DNA from: Astrothelium macrocarpum | Lineage: Eukaryota > Ascomycota > Dothideomycetes > Trypetheliales > Trypetheliaceae | NCBI GenBank assembly: GCA_021030915.1 | Contig: JAGEMR010000019.1 | Coordinates: 310,001 to 374,000 of the forward strand | Direction: 5' to 3' | DNA: 64,000 nucleotides | Shown: piece by piece, positions 1 to 11,446 of the stretch | How the letters are laid out: each line of letters begins with the position of its first letter | Numbering within the stretch: position 1 is the first letter of the stretch | Translations under genes and position numbers: made by a program | The notes under the pieces: model-generated | Database searches by the model: none | What the model saw: the letters and a program-made list of their open reading frames with translations, nothing else | Told to the model about the DNA's origin: nothing

Positions 1-1500
1 ATCCACTCATTGAAGCTGTCCTGGATAGTCTTCAGTGTTTGAGATCCCGGCTCTTTGGTAAACGGACGTTTCTTTGGCTTCCATTCGTCTAATTCCATCT
101 TCAGACCACCAGGATTGTTCAGTCGATAATATGGTTTTTGCTTCTGCTGCATTTTTGTGTCTACTGCTTCATGGACTGGCTCAGGGTCCGAGCCTTCATT
201 AAAATATCGCTTGAGTCTTCTCTTCAAGCCTATTATCGAATTGGTATCTCCACGAGATGTTCCGATACTCACAACAGCCCCAAACGAATTTGACCCATAA
301 AGATCTTCGAGTTCACGAGTGCCCTCCATTGTTGGGTTGTTGTTTGCATGTAGACCGCCGTCTGCGTATACAATCCTCTCTCCATTACCAGTTGTTTGTG
401 TATTCGATCTGAGGGATTTGAAATAGAAAGGCGCTGCTGTTGCTGCTTGAGCCACCTTCCATATTGGCCATTTGTGGGACTCGCTAGAACGTTGATTGCT
501 GTTGTCCGCTTGCGCCGGCAACTTTTTCACACCCGAAAATGAAGCGCCGGTTTGTGATCGATCTGTTGGATGGCGTGAGCCCTTCATAATTTTGCTGTGA
601 TTCCCGTAGTTCCAGCCCCTCCTCGTATTATCGTAGGAACGTATCAGCGTTGCTTCGGATATTGAGGCGGCATCCGATCGGGTTTGTTTCATGGTGGTAA
701 CAAAGCTTTTGAACATTTAGTAGATCCGACTTGATTTCGTCTTCGCTTAAGGCACTCACGTTCCACAAACTCCAAGTTCAGAGGGAAACATAGCATCTTC
801 GTTTTCATTAGAGGAAATTTCACATCGTTTGATTGAAATGTCTCTAAAAGCGTCCTCTAGCACGTCGCTATTGTACTTTGCTCGATTTGTTACACCGAAT
901 GAGAGTGCTGTGAAGAGCCGTGGTCTTCCGAATATTCTATTACCAAGGGTCTTGTATGCGTATAGGCAATCGGCAACAGGCATACGAAGTCTGCCTAGCA
1001 TGATTGCAATAAGCCTAGCTGTGAGATTAACCTTGCTCGAGGAAAGGCGCGACGCCTACTTACGCTCCCGTGCTTGAACCGCCGATTACGTCAAAATAAT
1101 GGCATGGCAGATATTTTCTAGTATCCTTCCATGTATCAAACTTATACTCATGCTCTCCGGGATCAAACGGGCCATGAGATACATTTTCAGGAAAGGGCAA
1201 GGGCGAGAAGCTGTCTTCGGCAGGTTCTGAAAGATCGAGTTCTTCTCGCGCAATGCATTCCATGAGTTGCGCAAGCGCAAGAAGAGTCCAAACACCGCGT
1301 ATGCCACCACCATCTGTTTTGAAGCGCGGTTAGAATGCAGGCTTCACGCCGTTAAAGGAAAGTGAAAGAGACTAACCCAAACTCAGTAAATTGCGCTCTT
1401 TCCAAGCCAATGGTAGAATGCGAGAGAATTGTTGAGGTTCTTTATATTCAGTGGGCAATGGTTCCTCAGTAATTGGAGACCCTGTAATTGTAGAGTCCAT
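1..1500 (-). CDS. Patatin-like phospholipase (3' end outside window)
   Basis: Predicted acyl hydrolase of the patatin family, likely acting on membrane or storage lipids. Four exons fit: 1500-1377, 1313-1064, 1014-760 and 705 to the window edge, with introns of 63, 49 and 54 bp that keep the frame. The start is the ATG at 1500. Joined exon 1/2 gives the oxyanion loop DGGGIRG. Exon 2 ends in the nucleophile elbow GGSSTGA (GxSxG) and exon 3 continues with LIAIMLGRLRM, as in this family. The second catalytic residue is in YADGGLHANN in exon 4, near 300-370. About 444 residues are visible and no stop is seen before the edge, so the C-terminus is missing. Fungal patatins of this type often carry further C-terminal domains, which cannot be judged here. 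Family and exon structure are secure; substrate is not. Confidence 0.88.
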
Positions 1501-2131
1501 ATCGCCCGATATTGCCAACAACCAGGGAATAATAGATTGGCATTGTACAACATATTTCTAAGACGTTCGTTGGAATACAGGTAGTGATCTTGAGCTAACC
1601 TGAAGCAATAGAGAAAGGTTAGAAGCGCTTAGACAGTTGGTATTGCCACAAACGCAGCTGCAGCTTGGGCAAAGTAGCAATTCAGGCATCCCTTGCAGGC
1701 TGACTCCAGGCTACAAGGCGTTTAGAGATGAGATGTGCTTTTTCTAAAGCACGGTTCAATAGGCTTAAGCTTTCGCCAAATCCGGCAGACGGCCAAAAGC
1801 AAACTTCGATACCAGACAGAAAAGCGCTCAAACGCATACGGCAATAAGTGGCGGTAGCAGCGGGAAAGTGATCGATTTCAATTTAGCCATTGGATAGAAC
1901 CTGAGTAAAACCGGCTACCCCAAAAGAGCCATTATGTACCGTTGCAATTAATCGTCAGCTCTTACGTGCATTTGGTTCCAGCCTCGTGTTTGATCGAGTT
2001 GAGCCTGAGTTGAATGAGGCTCTGCGGGCTGACATGATTGGTCCTTTGACAGCGCAATGACGCACAGCACAGATTGGTGGCTTGGTGGGCTTATCATGAG
2101 AATGCCTAGACGGAGTTGTATCCTGTAGGAA
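1501..2131. other. Intergenic, upstream of the patatin-like gene
   Basis: No supported gene. It probably holds the patatin promoter. Only short, poorly coding ORFs are present. Confidence 0.5.
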
Positions 2132-2464
2132 TCATGCGCTCCAATTATCTGATTGTAGAAGGTGGTTGTGATCCCGCACCCTCTCCCGCGTCTCAATAGC
2201 ATCGTCGATTCGCTGCAGCGTTAATCCATCGGACGCATCGGAGAAGATGTAAAGCATTCCGGCCATGAGCACTGCCGAGTATCCTGCGTGATGCGCCAGG
2301 GCGCATTGTAGAGCTTGGGCGTTCAATATGAACGAATGTCGGTGAACATTCGTGATGTCCACAAGAGTCCGCAACAGCCGAGCGAGTATATGAGGAAGAT
2401 CAGCTGCGGCGCCATGTCGGCCAGTCTTGCCATCGCGGGAAGGGTGAAACGAGACAATACTCAT
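2132..2464 (-). CDS. Hypothetical protein, 110 aa
   Basis: An uninterrupted ATG-started ORF that I do not recognise. The product is 110 residues with a middle part rich in Leu, Ala and His (HILARLLRTLVDITNVHRHS) and a hydrophobic segment GYSAVLMAGMLYIFSDAS, compatible with a helical fragment such as part of a regulator middle domain. There is no signal peptide or known motif. It may be one exon of a longer gene or a chance ORF. Nothing in the neighbourhood supports a function. Confidence 0.25.
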   Translation of the reverse strand: MSIVSFHPSRDGKTGRHGAAADLPHILARLLRTLVDITNVHRHSFILNAQALQCALAHHAGYSAVLMAGMLYIFSDASDGLTLQRIDDAIETRERVRDHNHLLQSDNWSA

Positions 2465-3789
2465 TTAGAACATGTTGCCTTTAACCTGCCCTGATCTTCA
2501 GTGAGCTGAAGACGGAAGTTACGCATCCCGAAGTACAAGGCTAGAGGGCTCCTCCAGAACACATGATACGAAGATATTTTACATAAAGCAGTATCGCACG
2601 CTCTTTTAGCTGAGCCTTGCCTCAGAAGTGACTCCAATCTGCTGGGTTGTACTTCACACTTGTCATGCTTGCTGAGGCTATTCGTCTTCTATGGAAACTA
2701 CAGACTCAAACACTGAAGTCAAGGCAAATCGATTCCTTGGAGAACGAGGGAAAAGCCATAGTCCGCCTTGGCACAAATCGCGGTGTTTTGTTTACGATTG
2801 TGACAACGTCAGATTGGAGGTATGTGCAAAGGAAACTGTTAAAGGTTTGTCACATTCTTCTGCAAGTGATTCTCGAGCTTATGATCCTGTCATTAGAAAA
2901 GGAGAAGGACTATCAAAAAATACAGCTAAAGCCTTGGCAGAGGCATGTCGCACTCTTCGTGAGACCGGATGCAAAAACAGAAGAGGACAAGTCCACGTTG
3001 ATGACAGAAGAGCAAACAAAGGGCGATGGTAACCGTCTGTTGTTTGCAACACTAAGCCTTCGTGGAGCGGGCCTTGTTGATAAATGCTACATGATGGCCG
3101 GGGGCCTTAAGACATTATATGTCTACAACAAAAGCCGACTACGAAGAGACGGCTATGCCGGCTCCAGTGGGGCGTCAATGAATGATGAATAGACTTAGAT
3201 CAGTTCCTGGATGCAACAATATCTCCTTTAACAATGGGTGAAGATATCCTGAAAGGTTGGAGTTTTTGCGTTTGCGCGTACATTTTTCAAGTCACCTGTG
3301 TATTATTAGAGAAATTAAAGCAGATGTAACCAATTCCAATGAGGTTCAAGTTTTAAGGAATAATGATTTCTGGGGGATTATGAAAAACCATTGCAAAAAC
3401 GTAGAAAAGCATAACACAAAACAAGGGAAAGAGAAAATGGAGAAAAGGAAGAACATGGATGAGTTCAGAGGTAAGTTCGACAAAAGAAAGTTGTAAAAGG
3501 AGGAATTGATTAAAGGGGAGAAAGCAGAGAAAGGAGAGAAAGCGTAAGCGGGCAACAACCTAAACATTAATGAAGCCAGTCTTTCGGGCTAAACTCAATC
3601 AGGTAATCGCTGGAAAAGTCAGTAATGAAAGTTCTCCGTACCCTATGTATTATCCAATTACGTCATATTCGATGTATAAGGTAAGTTATAAACCAATTAG
3701 GTAGGTAAGGTACTTATATCAAACAAGCATCTACGAAATGAGTTCATTTTAGTCTTCACCCAAATCATTACCCCCTACTACTACGAATT
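2465..3789. other. Intergenic with a purine-rich tract
   Basis: Two overlapping plus-strand ORFs (about 2665-3192 and 2691-3032) compete in different frames. Neither looks like a known protein, so no gene is called. Positions about 3410-3545 are a strongly purine-biased stretch on the plus strand, and 3698-3714 carries a GGTAGGTAAGGTACTT motif that recurs in related form near 39181. Confidence 0.4.
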
Positions 3790-4365
3790 ATGCCCGTCTC
3801 TCTCACACCCCTCACATCTCTGCGCGTCTCCCACTACTTCATTCCTGCTCACTCCTTGATCCCCAATACCTCGCTTGCACCGCACCATCCACTGCTGATC
3901 TACCACCATGCCTTTCCCTCCACCATCACCGCCTCCGCCATCGAAGCCCACCTCTCCGCAACCAATGTCGTCCGCCCGGCATGGCGGTACACCATGTTCT
4001 CAACCACACACTTCCACAGCACTGCGCACGAGGTCTTGAGCATCTCACGAGGTCGAGCGCGTCTGTGTTTTGGTGGCGAGCAGAATCCGGGACGAGTGGA
4101 GACGGTGGTGGAGAGGGGTGATGTGGTGGTGGTTCCGGCGGGAGTGGCTCATCGGTTGCTAGAGGATTTGACGGATGGAGGTGAGGGTGGCTTCGAGATG
4201 GTTGGAAGTTACGAGGAGGGGCGGACGTGGGATATGTGTTACGGGAGGGAAGAGGAGAGGGAGCAGATCGAAGGGATTAGGAAGCTGGGATGGTTTCGGA
4301 GGGATCCGGTGTATGGGGATGATGGGCCTGCGGTGAGGGAGTACGATGGTGAGCACGAGAGTTGA
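3790..4365 (+). CDS. YjlB-type cupin protein
   Basis: Single-exon 191-residue protein of the RmlC-like cupin fold. Cupin motif 1 is recognisable around residues 75-90 (TTHFHSTAHEVLSISRGRA, with His-x-His and a downstream Glu as metal ligands). Motif 2 lies around residues 112-122 (GDVVVVPAGVAHRL), giving the last metal-binding His. The tail GWFRRDPVYGDDGPA is typical of bacterial and fungal YjlB homologues. The start is the ATG at 3790. No signal peptide is obvious, so it is probably cytosolic. The substrate is unknown for this family; enzymatic or storage roles are both possible. Confidence 0.85.
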   Translation: MPVSLTPLTSLRVSHYFIPAHSLIPNTSLAPHHPLLIYHHAFPSTITASAIEAHLSATNVVRPAWRYTMFSTTHFHSTAHEVLSISRGRARLCFGGEQNPGRVETVVERGDVVVVPAGVAHRLLEDLTDGGEGGFEMVGSYEEGRTWDMCYGREEEREQIEGIRKLGWFRRDPVYGDDGPAVREYDGEHES

Positions 4366-4938
4366 TGTGATGGATTGTTTGGTGATGCTCAAAGTATATG
4401 TTCCTGTTCCTGTTCTGGTAGTTATGACTTAGTATGACTGGTATCCGTGGAGATGAAGCTTGGGAGGTCATTCCCGTTGCCAAAGCTTTGAGATACTACC
4501 TATCGGGTTTTTGGCAAACTACTCTGTGGCTCCAATATCTTCGAAAGTCACGAAATAAGTGTGGTGGGTTGGTGAGGTAGAAGGTGATCAGCTGGCAGCC
4601 TTGACTAGCCCTAGGATATGGACACCAAGTGAAGCATCATCACTTCAGGCAACATCAACTCCACAACTACCTTAAATACCGCACTTTCGCTCTACACGAC
4701 CTCTTCCACCCTATTCCGCTGCACTTCCCTTCTTGTCCTACGGCACGCGCGCCTTTCCGTTCCTTGAACCAGTTTCGCTGCGTGATTCTGTTCTTTTGCA
4801 GGGCGTCCTTGGCGCCATCTCATCCATCATCGTTGGTCTGACCTACACTTTCCCTTCAGAAGAGGACCTTCGAAAGCAGAGGTTACGATCGGATTCTATA
4901 GTCGCTTGTGTGCGCGCAGCACACGCAGCTTCCTCAGC
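4366..4938. promoter_or_regulatory. Upstream region of the cullin gene
   Basis: No gene supported. It probably holds the promoter and 5' leader of the cullin gene. The pyrimidine-rich stretch at about 4640-4760 is typical of fungal 5' leaders. ORFs crossing it run into the cullin intron and are spurious. Confidence 0.4.
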
Positions 4939-7713
4939 ATGCCGGCAGCCATGGTCATGCCAAACAAGGAGGACATTGATGGCACGTAAGTACCAGTTTT
5001 CCTCATACAACATTTCCCCGAGGATGCCAGAACAGAATTTTGATCGCGGGCTATCAAATCAAAACTCTCTTCGTGGACGCCATGGTCATCTACGACCACA
5101 AGAAATCCTCGAGTTCCTGCGGACATACCATTCTTTTCATCGCCCTACCCATCAAGGATTCCGCTGATTCTGGCATCATCTATGGCCATGGGCCAGCTCT
5201 CAACTCTACCAGGCGCGTTGTCACTACCATCAACTCTCTCAACTTTATTTACCATTTCACCTTACAGATTTGATCTAATGACACTCTTGTTGACAACAAA
5301 CTAACTTTACGCTTAGATGGCAATACTTGCAGCAGGGTGTTGACCGTATCATGAACCAGCTCCGTGAAGGCGTGGATCTCAAGACATACATGGGCCTTTA
5401 TACTGCCATTCACAACTTTTGTACATCTCAGAAGGCTATTGGCAATTCTACTGGAAATTCCATCGGTAACAATCATCGTGGAGGCGGTATGGTATTCTTA
5501 TTCCTACATAGACATTACTCTTGAACTAACGCTGTAACAGCACACCTGCTCGGCGAAGATCTATATCAACGTCTCATTTCCTACTTATCAGAGCACCTAC
5601 GTGGTGTACGTGAAGATGCTTCACAGCATGCTGACGAAGCCCTCCTCAAATTCTACATTAAACAATGGGATAGATTCACAACAGCAGGAACATACAATAA
5701 CCATTTGTTCAGATACCTCAATCGACACTGGGTCAAGCGCGAGGTAGATGAGGGGAAAAAGAACATTTACGACATATATACTCTGCATCTGGTGCGTTGG
5801 AAGGATGACATGTTCGAATTTACTCACAAGCAAGTCATGGATGCGGTCCTAAGACTCGTAGAGCGACAGCGAAATGGTGAGACCATCGAGCAATCCCAGA
5901 TTAGGAGCATCGTTAATTCTTTCGTCTCCCTCGGATTGGATGAGTCCGACACCACCAAATCGACTCTTGAGGTCTACAAGGATAAGTTTGAGGCTCCGTA
6001 CCTGGAGGCTACGAAAAAGTATTATCAGAATGAGTCGAAGCAATTCCTGGCCGTCAACAGCGTTGTGGACTACATGAAGAAAGCCGAGGCACGTTTGGAA
6101 GAGGAAAAAGAGCATGTGCCGGTTTACTTGCTCACTGAAATCATGGGACCTCTGATGAAGACCTGCGAGACTGCCCTCATCTCAGAGCATTCACCCTTAC
6201 TTCGGGATGAATTTCAGAATCTTCTTGATAACGACCGTGTCGACGACCTTGCTCGCATGTATAACCTATTGGCTCGTGTCCCAGAGGGCCTTGATCCTCT
6301 TAGACAGCGATTCGAGACACATGTCCGCAAGGCTGGTCTCGCTGCTGTTGACAAAGTCGCAACTGATGGTGACAACATCGAGCCAAAAGTATACGTCGAA
6401 GCTTTGCTCGAAGTTCATACCCAGTACCAGGATCTTGTCAATAAGGCTTTCAAGGGCGAGTCAGAATTCGTTCGATCCCTCGATAATGCCTGCCGTGAAT
6501 TCGTCAATCGCAATGTCGTTTGCAAGTCTTCATCGAACAAGTCTCCCGAGTTACTGGCGAAATACACCGACGTTCTCCTGAAAAAGTCTTCCAAGAGCAC
6601 CGAGGAGGACGATATGGAAAAACAACTTGGTCAGATCATGACGGTATTCAAATACATCGAGGACAAGGATGTATTCCAGAAATTTTACGCTCGCATGCTC
6701 GCTAAACGTCTTGTCAACATCAGCTCGGATTCGGAAGATGCGGAAACCAGCATGATCAGCAAACTTAAGGAGGCCTGCGGATTTGAGTATACCAACAAAT
6801 TACAACGCATGTTCCAGGACATGCAGATTTCGAAAGATCTCAACTCTTCTTATCGCGAGTGGCAAGACGAGCGCTGGGATGATGAGCAAAAGAAGAATGC
6901 TGTTGATGCTTCATTTCAAGTCCTTGGAACTGGCTTCTGGCCCCTCTCACCTCCGGCTACTGCATTCCTACCTCCTCAGGCCATCTCAAGAAGCTGCGAA
7001 TACTTTAACAATTTCTATACGAACAAACACCAGGGCCGTAAGCTCACTTGGCTATGGCATCTTTGCAAGGGCGAACTTCGCGCAAACTACGTCAAGGCGA
7101 ACAAAGTGCCATATACCTTCCAAGTATCTACCTACCAGATTGCTATCCTAATGCTATTCAACGAGCAGGATCGTTTGTCTTATGATGACATATCTGCGAG
7201 CACCGCTCTTGCCAAAGAAACTCTCGATCCAAGCATTGCTATCATGGTCAAGGCCAAGGTTCTAAATACGGAGCCATCCGATGGCAAACCCGAACCCGGA
7301 ACAGTGTATAGCTTGAACTATGGCTTCAAGCACAAGAAAGTCAAGGTGAATCTCAACATCGGCATTAAGAGCGAGCAGAAGCAGGAAGTTGAGGATACGC
7401 ACAAGACTATTCAGGAGGACAGGAACCTACTCATGCAGGTTAGTATTTCATTTCACATGATCTCACCTTTACCCCGCCCCATAACTCGTTTCCCTTTTCG
7501 AAATTTATACTAAAATCCGTATAGTCCGCCATTGTCCGCATCATGAAGTCCCGCAAAAAGATGAAGCATGTCCAGCTTGTGCAAGAAACTATTTCACAAA
7601 TCAGTACCCGCTTCACACCCAAAATCCCTGACATCAAGAAGTGCATTGACATGTTACTCGAAAAGGAGTATTTGGAGCGTCTGGAGGGCGAAGAGCTCGG
7701 GTATCTCGCTTAA
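4939..7713 (+). CDS. CUL1: Cullin-1, SCF ubiquitin ligase scaffold
   Basis: Scaffold that holds Skp1/F-box substrate receptors at its N-terminus and the RING protein Rbx1 at its C-terminus. Exons: 4939-4985, 5317-5486, 5541-7438 and 7525-7713, giving 767 residues, the usual length. The first intron (331 bp) is unusually long for this window; the others are 54 and 86 bp. The N-terminus (MPNKEDIDGTW) and the helical-repeat segment match cullin-1. The cullin-homology region has FQKFYARMLAKRL and the conserved LGTGFWPL. The last exon carries the neddylation motif IVRIMKSRKKMKH, with the acceptor Lys at about residue 713, and ends with YLERLEGEELGYLA. CAND1 and COP9 signalosome control is expected from family knowledge. 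All catalytic-scaffold landmarks are intact, so it should be functional. Neighbours are unrelated. Confidence 0.96.
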
Positions 7714-8728
7714 GATGAAACTTGGTGATTCGGCATGATAATGAAGAAAATTGAGAATCGAGGTCCAGGACTGGTATGGCGGTGGGCAGATTGCATTTCC
7801 AGGTAATTAGAACTTTGCTTTCTTCTTCACTTACGGACGAGAAAGGGCTGGCGGGGAAAATTGCGGCAGGGGCGTTCAGATGCTCGATGAGCGCCTCTGG
7901 CGTAGGTGTTGGCATCATCAAGAGATTTCTTCTCGAGACTCTTTACCTACACTACCTTTAGTGTATAGCGGTAGATATCATGCTTTGACAATGACATGCA
8001 TTGATTGCCAGATTCCTTCCTCTGCTCAATGTGGCGCTCTTCTGGTGGGTAGTCGTACGACAGCGGGATGAGTTGATAGAGTAGGTCCTTGTTCGTCGTG
8101 GCTTTCCGGAGACTGATCCAAATCCTCAGGTTGAACTATCAATCTTTCGCCACGATCTAGCATTCAAGTCGATTGTGGTTTTAGTCGAGTCCATAGTGCC
8201 CAGCCCTAAATTTCAGTGTCCTGAAGCACCTAGATTTCATCTCAATATCTTTTCGATCCTCAATTTCGCAGTCACCTTTTTCGCCCACGTCCATCCTTAA
8301 ATTATGATTCGATATATGCTCTACGTGTATCTTTACAGATCTCATCCTTTCATCTCTTTATACAAATGATCTGTAGGGTGAGTTACCAACGTCTCGAGCA
8401 GTCACACGTCCCACAAGCACTCGCTCCACAAATGCACTATCTAATATCTAGTTGAACCCTATTGACTCCTACATTAAGAAGCACATTCTGATTGTAAGTT
8501 CCCTTCAGATAAACCTTGGTCGCACATCTCGCCACCAAAACACTACACAGTCAAGACCACTTCCTCCTCTAAGCCTTAATCCTCACCCTCAGACTCACTT
8601 TACCTCCTTGCCCAAACACTTCCTTGGCATAACATTCTTTCTCGGTCACTAAACTCCTCACAGCAACCTTGCGAAGTTTGGCTGTCAATTTCTCTCTACC
8701 ATATTAACCCGAACTTCCCACCGCGACC
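7714..8728. other. Intergenic, 3' of cullin
   Basis: About 1 kb without a supported gene. It includes the cullin 3' UTR and a C/T-rich stretch (8500-8700), probably the leader of the small gene that follows. Confidence 0.4.
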
Positions 8729-9122
8729 ATGGCACAATCTACGTCTGGACCTAAAGAGATACACATCTCTCAATGTGGTTCACCAGAACTGGCAATCATC
8801 GTGGTGGCTGAACTCATGAGTACATACAAGGTAGTCTTCTTGCATGCACATTTCCCGTCAACCATTAAGATAATTCCAGAAATTACTCGAATTTGTCCAA
8901 TGTGAGTTCATCGAAGACAACTTCGACGAAATCTCGTATATTCATACCCAGAGAAGTGGGTGCTGTGCAAAGTTGAGCGAGCAGTCGTATGATCAGGGTT
9001 ACCATATCTTGACGGCCGATCCTGAGCCCCTCTGTTTGAAAGTGCACGTAACAAGGGAGAAGAGGAGACGTGAATCTGGTGATGAAGTCGATAGAATATT
9101 CGGTGTACAACACATCAGATAA
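8729..9122 (+). CDS. Small hypothetical protein, two exons
   Basis: Exon 1 (8729-8830) begins with an ATG in good context (accATGGCA) and ends at a GT donor. A 49-bp intron with a CAG acceptor joins it in frame to exon 2 (8880-9122). The product is about 114 residues, acidic in the middle (LLEFVQCEFIEDNFDEISY) with two adjacent Cys and a basic cluster (TREKRRRES) near the end. I do not recognise a family. It has no signal peptide or membrane segment. A longer minus-strand ORF (8883-9305) covers the same DNA, but the spliced plus-strand model has a good start and clean splice signals. An alternative is that translation continues through another small intron into the open frame at 9124-9322. 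Confidence 0.4.
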
Positions 9123-10090
9123 TACGAATAGCGAACCATCGAGGCGAGTCAAAGACCATGCCTCTCCAACTGCAGGAGAATGGCCAGCGGAATCCGTGCG
9201 CATTAGGCTTCGAAAGTTTTTGACAAAGGAACCACAACACGTCACACACACCAGTCGATCGAAAGTTACCTCGCTTGGAAGAATTCTGAGCAGTGATTCT
9301 AGCATCTATCTTTGCAAACAATGATTCAGCGAGTGGATTCGTGCCAAGCAGAAGATATGAAGTTCGTTAAGAGCTTGGCTTTTCATCTGGCAGTCTTGAT
9401 CATGACAATGGGTTATCTTCGGGCAGGTAAAGCACCATAGATTTTCCAAGCAGAGCCAGCGGGACTTCTGCAGGACGTTGCCGTAATCATTTCTCCAGTT
9501 TAGTCAGTTGCTCAACAATGATTTTATATTTCCGAGATGCGCAATTCTCCAGCAGTGCTATCCTATGAGAATTGTGAGGTCGAAATAGAGAAAAGGATGA
9601 TCCCGGGGATGCCGGCAGGCCACGGAGGCTGATATTCTCGACCACGTCATTGTTGACCCTTGCACCGGAAGACGCAGATGGGTTCAGCATCATTCCATCA
9701 TGACTTATCCCCGGGGCCGTGGTGGATATCGGCAACGCGTAGCCAACAGGGGAATGCCTTCTGATAGACCGAGCAGTTTTGTAGCCTCCCTGTCCAGTGA
9801 GCTCTCTTTCCGTATTCACGTACTTTCTTCGAGAAGAATTAATTGCAGCTGCATCAAGCCTACCAAACTTCTGTTAGTCCTTTACAGTCCGGTTCGAGTT
9901 TAATCACTCATTCCTAGACCTATTCACACTTCCCAAGCTCATTGAGGCTCGATTTTCCTACCTTTTCTCGCGTTTCTCTCCGTTTCTCTCCGTTTTTCTT
10001 TATCACGTCAATTCCTTCCCACCCAGACTCAATTCTCTCCACGCCGTCTAATCCTAGATCCCGTTTGCATCCATTTGCTCTCAGACCACA
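9123..10090. other. Intergenic; possible minus-strand ORF
   Basis: A 110-codon minus-strand ORF (9487-9819) rich in Ser, Pro and Ala could be an exon, but it has no recognisable motif. The C/T-rich stretch 9930-10080 is the likely leader of the following gene. Confidence 0.35.
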
Positions 10091-10879
10091 ATGTCCACCC
10101 TCACCGCTGAAGATCCAACCAAATTCCCCTCCATCGAACGCGTCCCTTCCGCTCCGTCCCGTCCCGCTCTCACCAATGCTGGACGTCCTCTCCTCCGTCG
10201 CTTGAACTCTTCCGCCGGTGGCCTTTTCAAACCACCCACGCTCAGCAACCTTAAAGGTAGATGGCATATCACACATTCGACCCTGCCAATCTGGAAAGAC
10301 AAGCGGAATGTCACCATATCATATACCGTGCTTCCAGACAAAGGACGCAAAGAGGACGGAGCTGAATCGAGTGACGGAGGAGACGAGGGTTTGGATGGTT
10401 GCAAGCTCGAAGATGTCATAGAATACCAGGACCGAGGGAAGAGCAAAGTCCACACAGTCAAGGGCGTAGACACAATCTCGGCAGGAAATAGCACGTCTTC
10501 GTGGAACTGGCGGGGCAAAGGCATCATCAAAATCGCAAGTTCACACTGGGAGATTTTGGGCTGGGGTATCGATGATGAGTTTGATTCTTCAAAAAGCGGC
10601 CTCTCCGAAGCCGACCTCAATGAGAAAATTAATGGCACCGTGATTGGTAGCCACTCAACCCGAGACGCACCACACGAGCGCCAATGGATGGTGACCTATT
10701 TTGCTAAAACCTACTTCACTCCCGCAGGCATGGATATCTACAGTCGACATCCAGATGGTGTAAGTGAGAAGCTATTTGAGCAGATCCGACAGGCTTTGAA
10801 GGAAATTGATGCGCCACATTTGTCTGAGCTAGCAGCAGGTCTGTACCAAGTAGGCCGGGATGGAGGAAGAGAATTTTGA
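10091..10879 (+). CDS. Calycin/lipocalin-like fungal protein
   Basis: Single-exon, 262 residues, starting at an ATG preceded by a pyrimidine-rich leader. After a Pro/Ser-rich N-terminus (about 45 residues), a conserved fungal domain begins with LKGRWHITHSTLPIWKDKRN, followed by alternating beta-strand-like segments and the signatures SSWNWRGKGIIKIASSHWEI and ERQWMVTYFAKTYFTPAGM. The G-x-W start and strand pattern resemble the calycin (lipocalin-like) fold, whose members bind small hydrophobic ligands. No signal peptide is seen, so it is likely intracellular. The family is, to my knowledge, uncharacterised in fungi. The ligand is unknown and the fold is an inference. Confidence 0.75.
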   Translation: MSTLTAEDPTKFPSIERVPSAPSRPALTNAGRPLLRRLNSSAGGLFKPPTLSNLKGRWHITHSTLPIWKDKRNVTISYTVLPDKGRKEDGAESSDGGDEGLDGCKLEDVIEYQDRGKSKVHTVKGVDTISAGNSTSSWNWRGKGIIKIASSHWEILGWGIDDEFDSSKSGLSEADLNEKINGTVIGSHSTRDAPHERQWMVTYFAKTYFTPAGMDIYSRHPDGVSEKLFEQIRQALKEIDAPHLSELAAGLYQVGRDGGREF

Positions 10880-11446
10880 GGCGGGAAAAGAGATGGGAAC
10901 ATAGAGATAAATAGAAGGGCCTGGGCATGGGTAGATTGGAAATAGGTAGCAAATTAGGCTTTTTAAGTTGGCGCTTCTGTTGTCACGGTCCTGTGTTCTG
11001 GTTTCTGTTTGGTGAGAGGGAGTGGTTATGTTACATGGAAAAAATCAAGCCAGCCCTATAGAAAGCGTGCTATCTTTAGTCTTGTACGACCTTGATACCT
11101 TTTGTTTCTCACCTTTTCGAATTATTCATAATGCCAATCGAAAGAATGATTTATGACTCGACATTCAATTAATTGACATCCATAACTATCAACTACAACA
11201 CGCATTTTGGATTATATCTAAAACTCGGACACGTTGTGCCGATCTCCCGTTCATTTACCAACTTCACCCCCTTAGCTAAAGGCACTAAAAAATGCATTGC
11301 ATCTCCAGAACGTCTAAGAATATTGCCTGCAAACCTTATAACTTACGGAATAAGAATCACTCTGGCAAATGTCTCCTAGATAGTATTGGGATTTCAGATC
11401 GTATGCTTGGGCAATCTGTCTATAACCCGAGCTAGCCCATGACACA
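10880..11446. other. Intergenic
   Basis: Tandem-oriented spacer of 567 bp. It holds the 3' UTR of the calycin-like gene and the probable promoter of the flavoprotein gene. Nothing else is seen. Confidence 0.4.

Noticed and set aside
2647..3192. 181-codon plus-strand ORF overlapping a 113-codon ORF
   Set aside because: The longer one starts at TTG, the two occupy different frames over the same DNA, neither has a motif, and composition gives no clear winner.
4733..5167. 144-codon plus-strand ORF
   Set aside because: It runs across the first exon and intron of cullin-1 in another frame.
8883..9305. 140-codon minus-strand ORF
   Set aside because: Opposite the spliced small plus-strand gene and without recognisable features; the plus-strand model has a better start context and splice signals.
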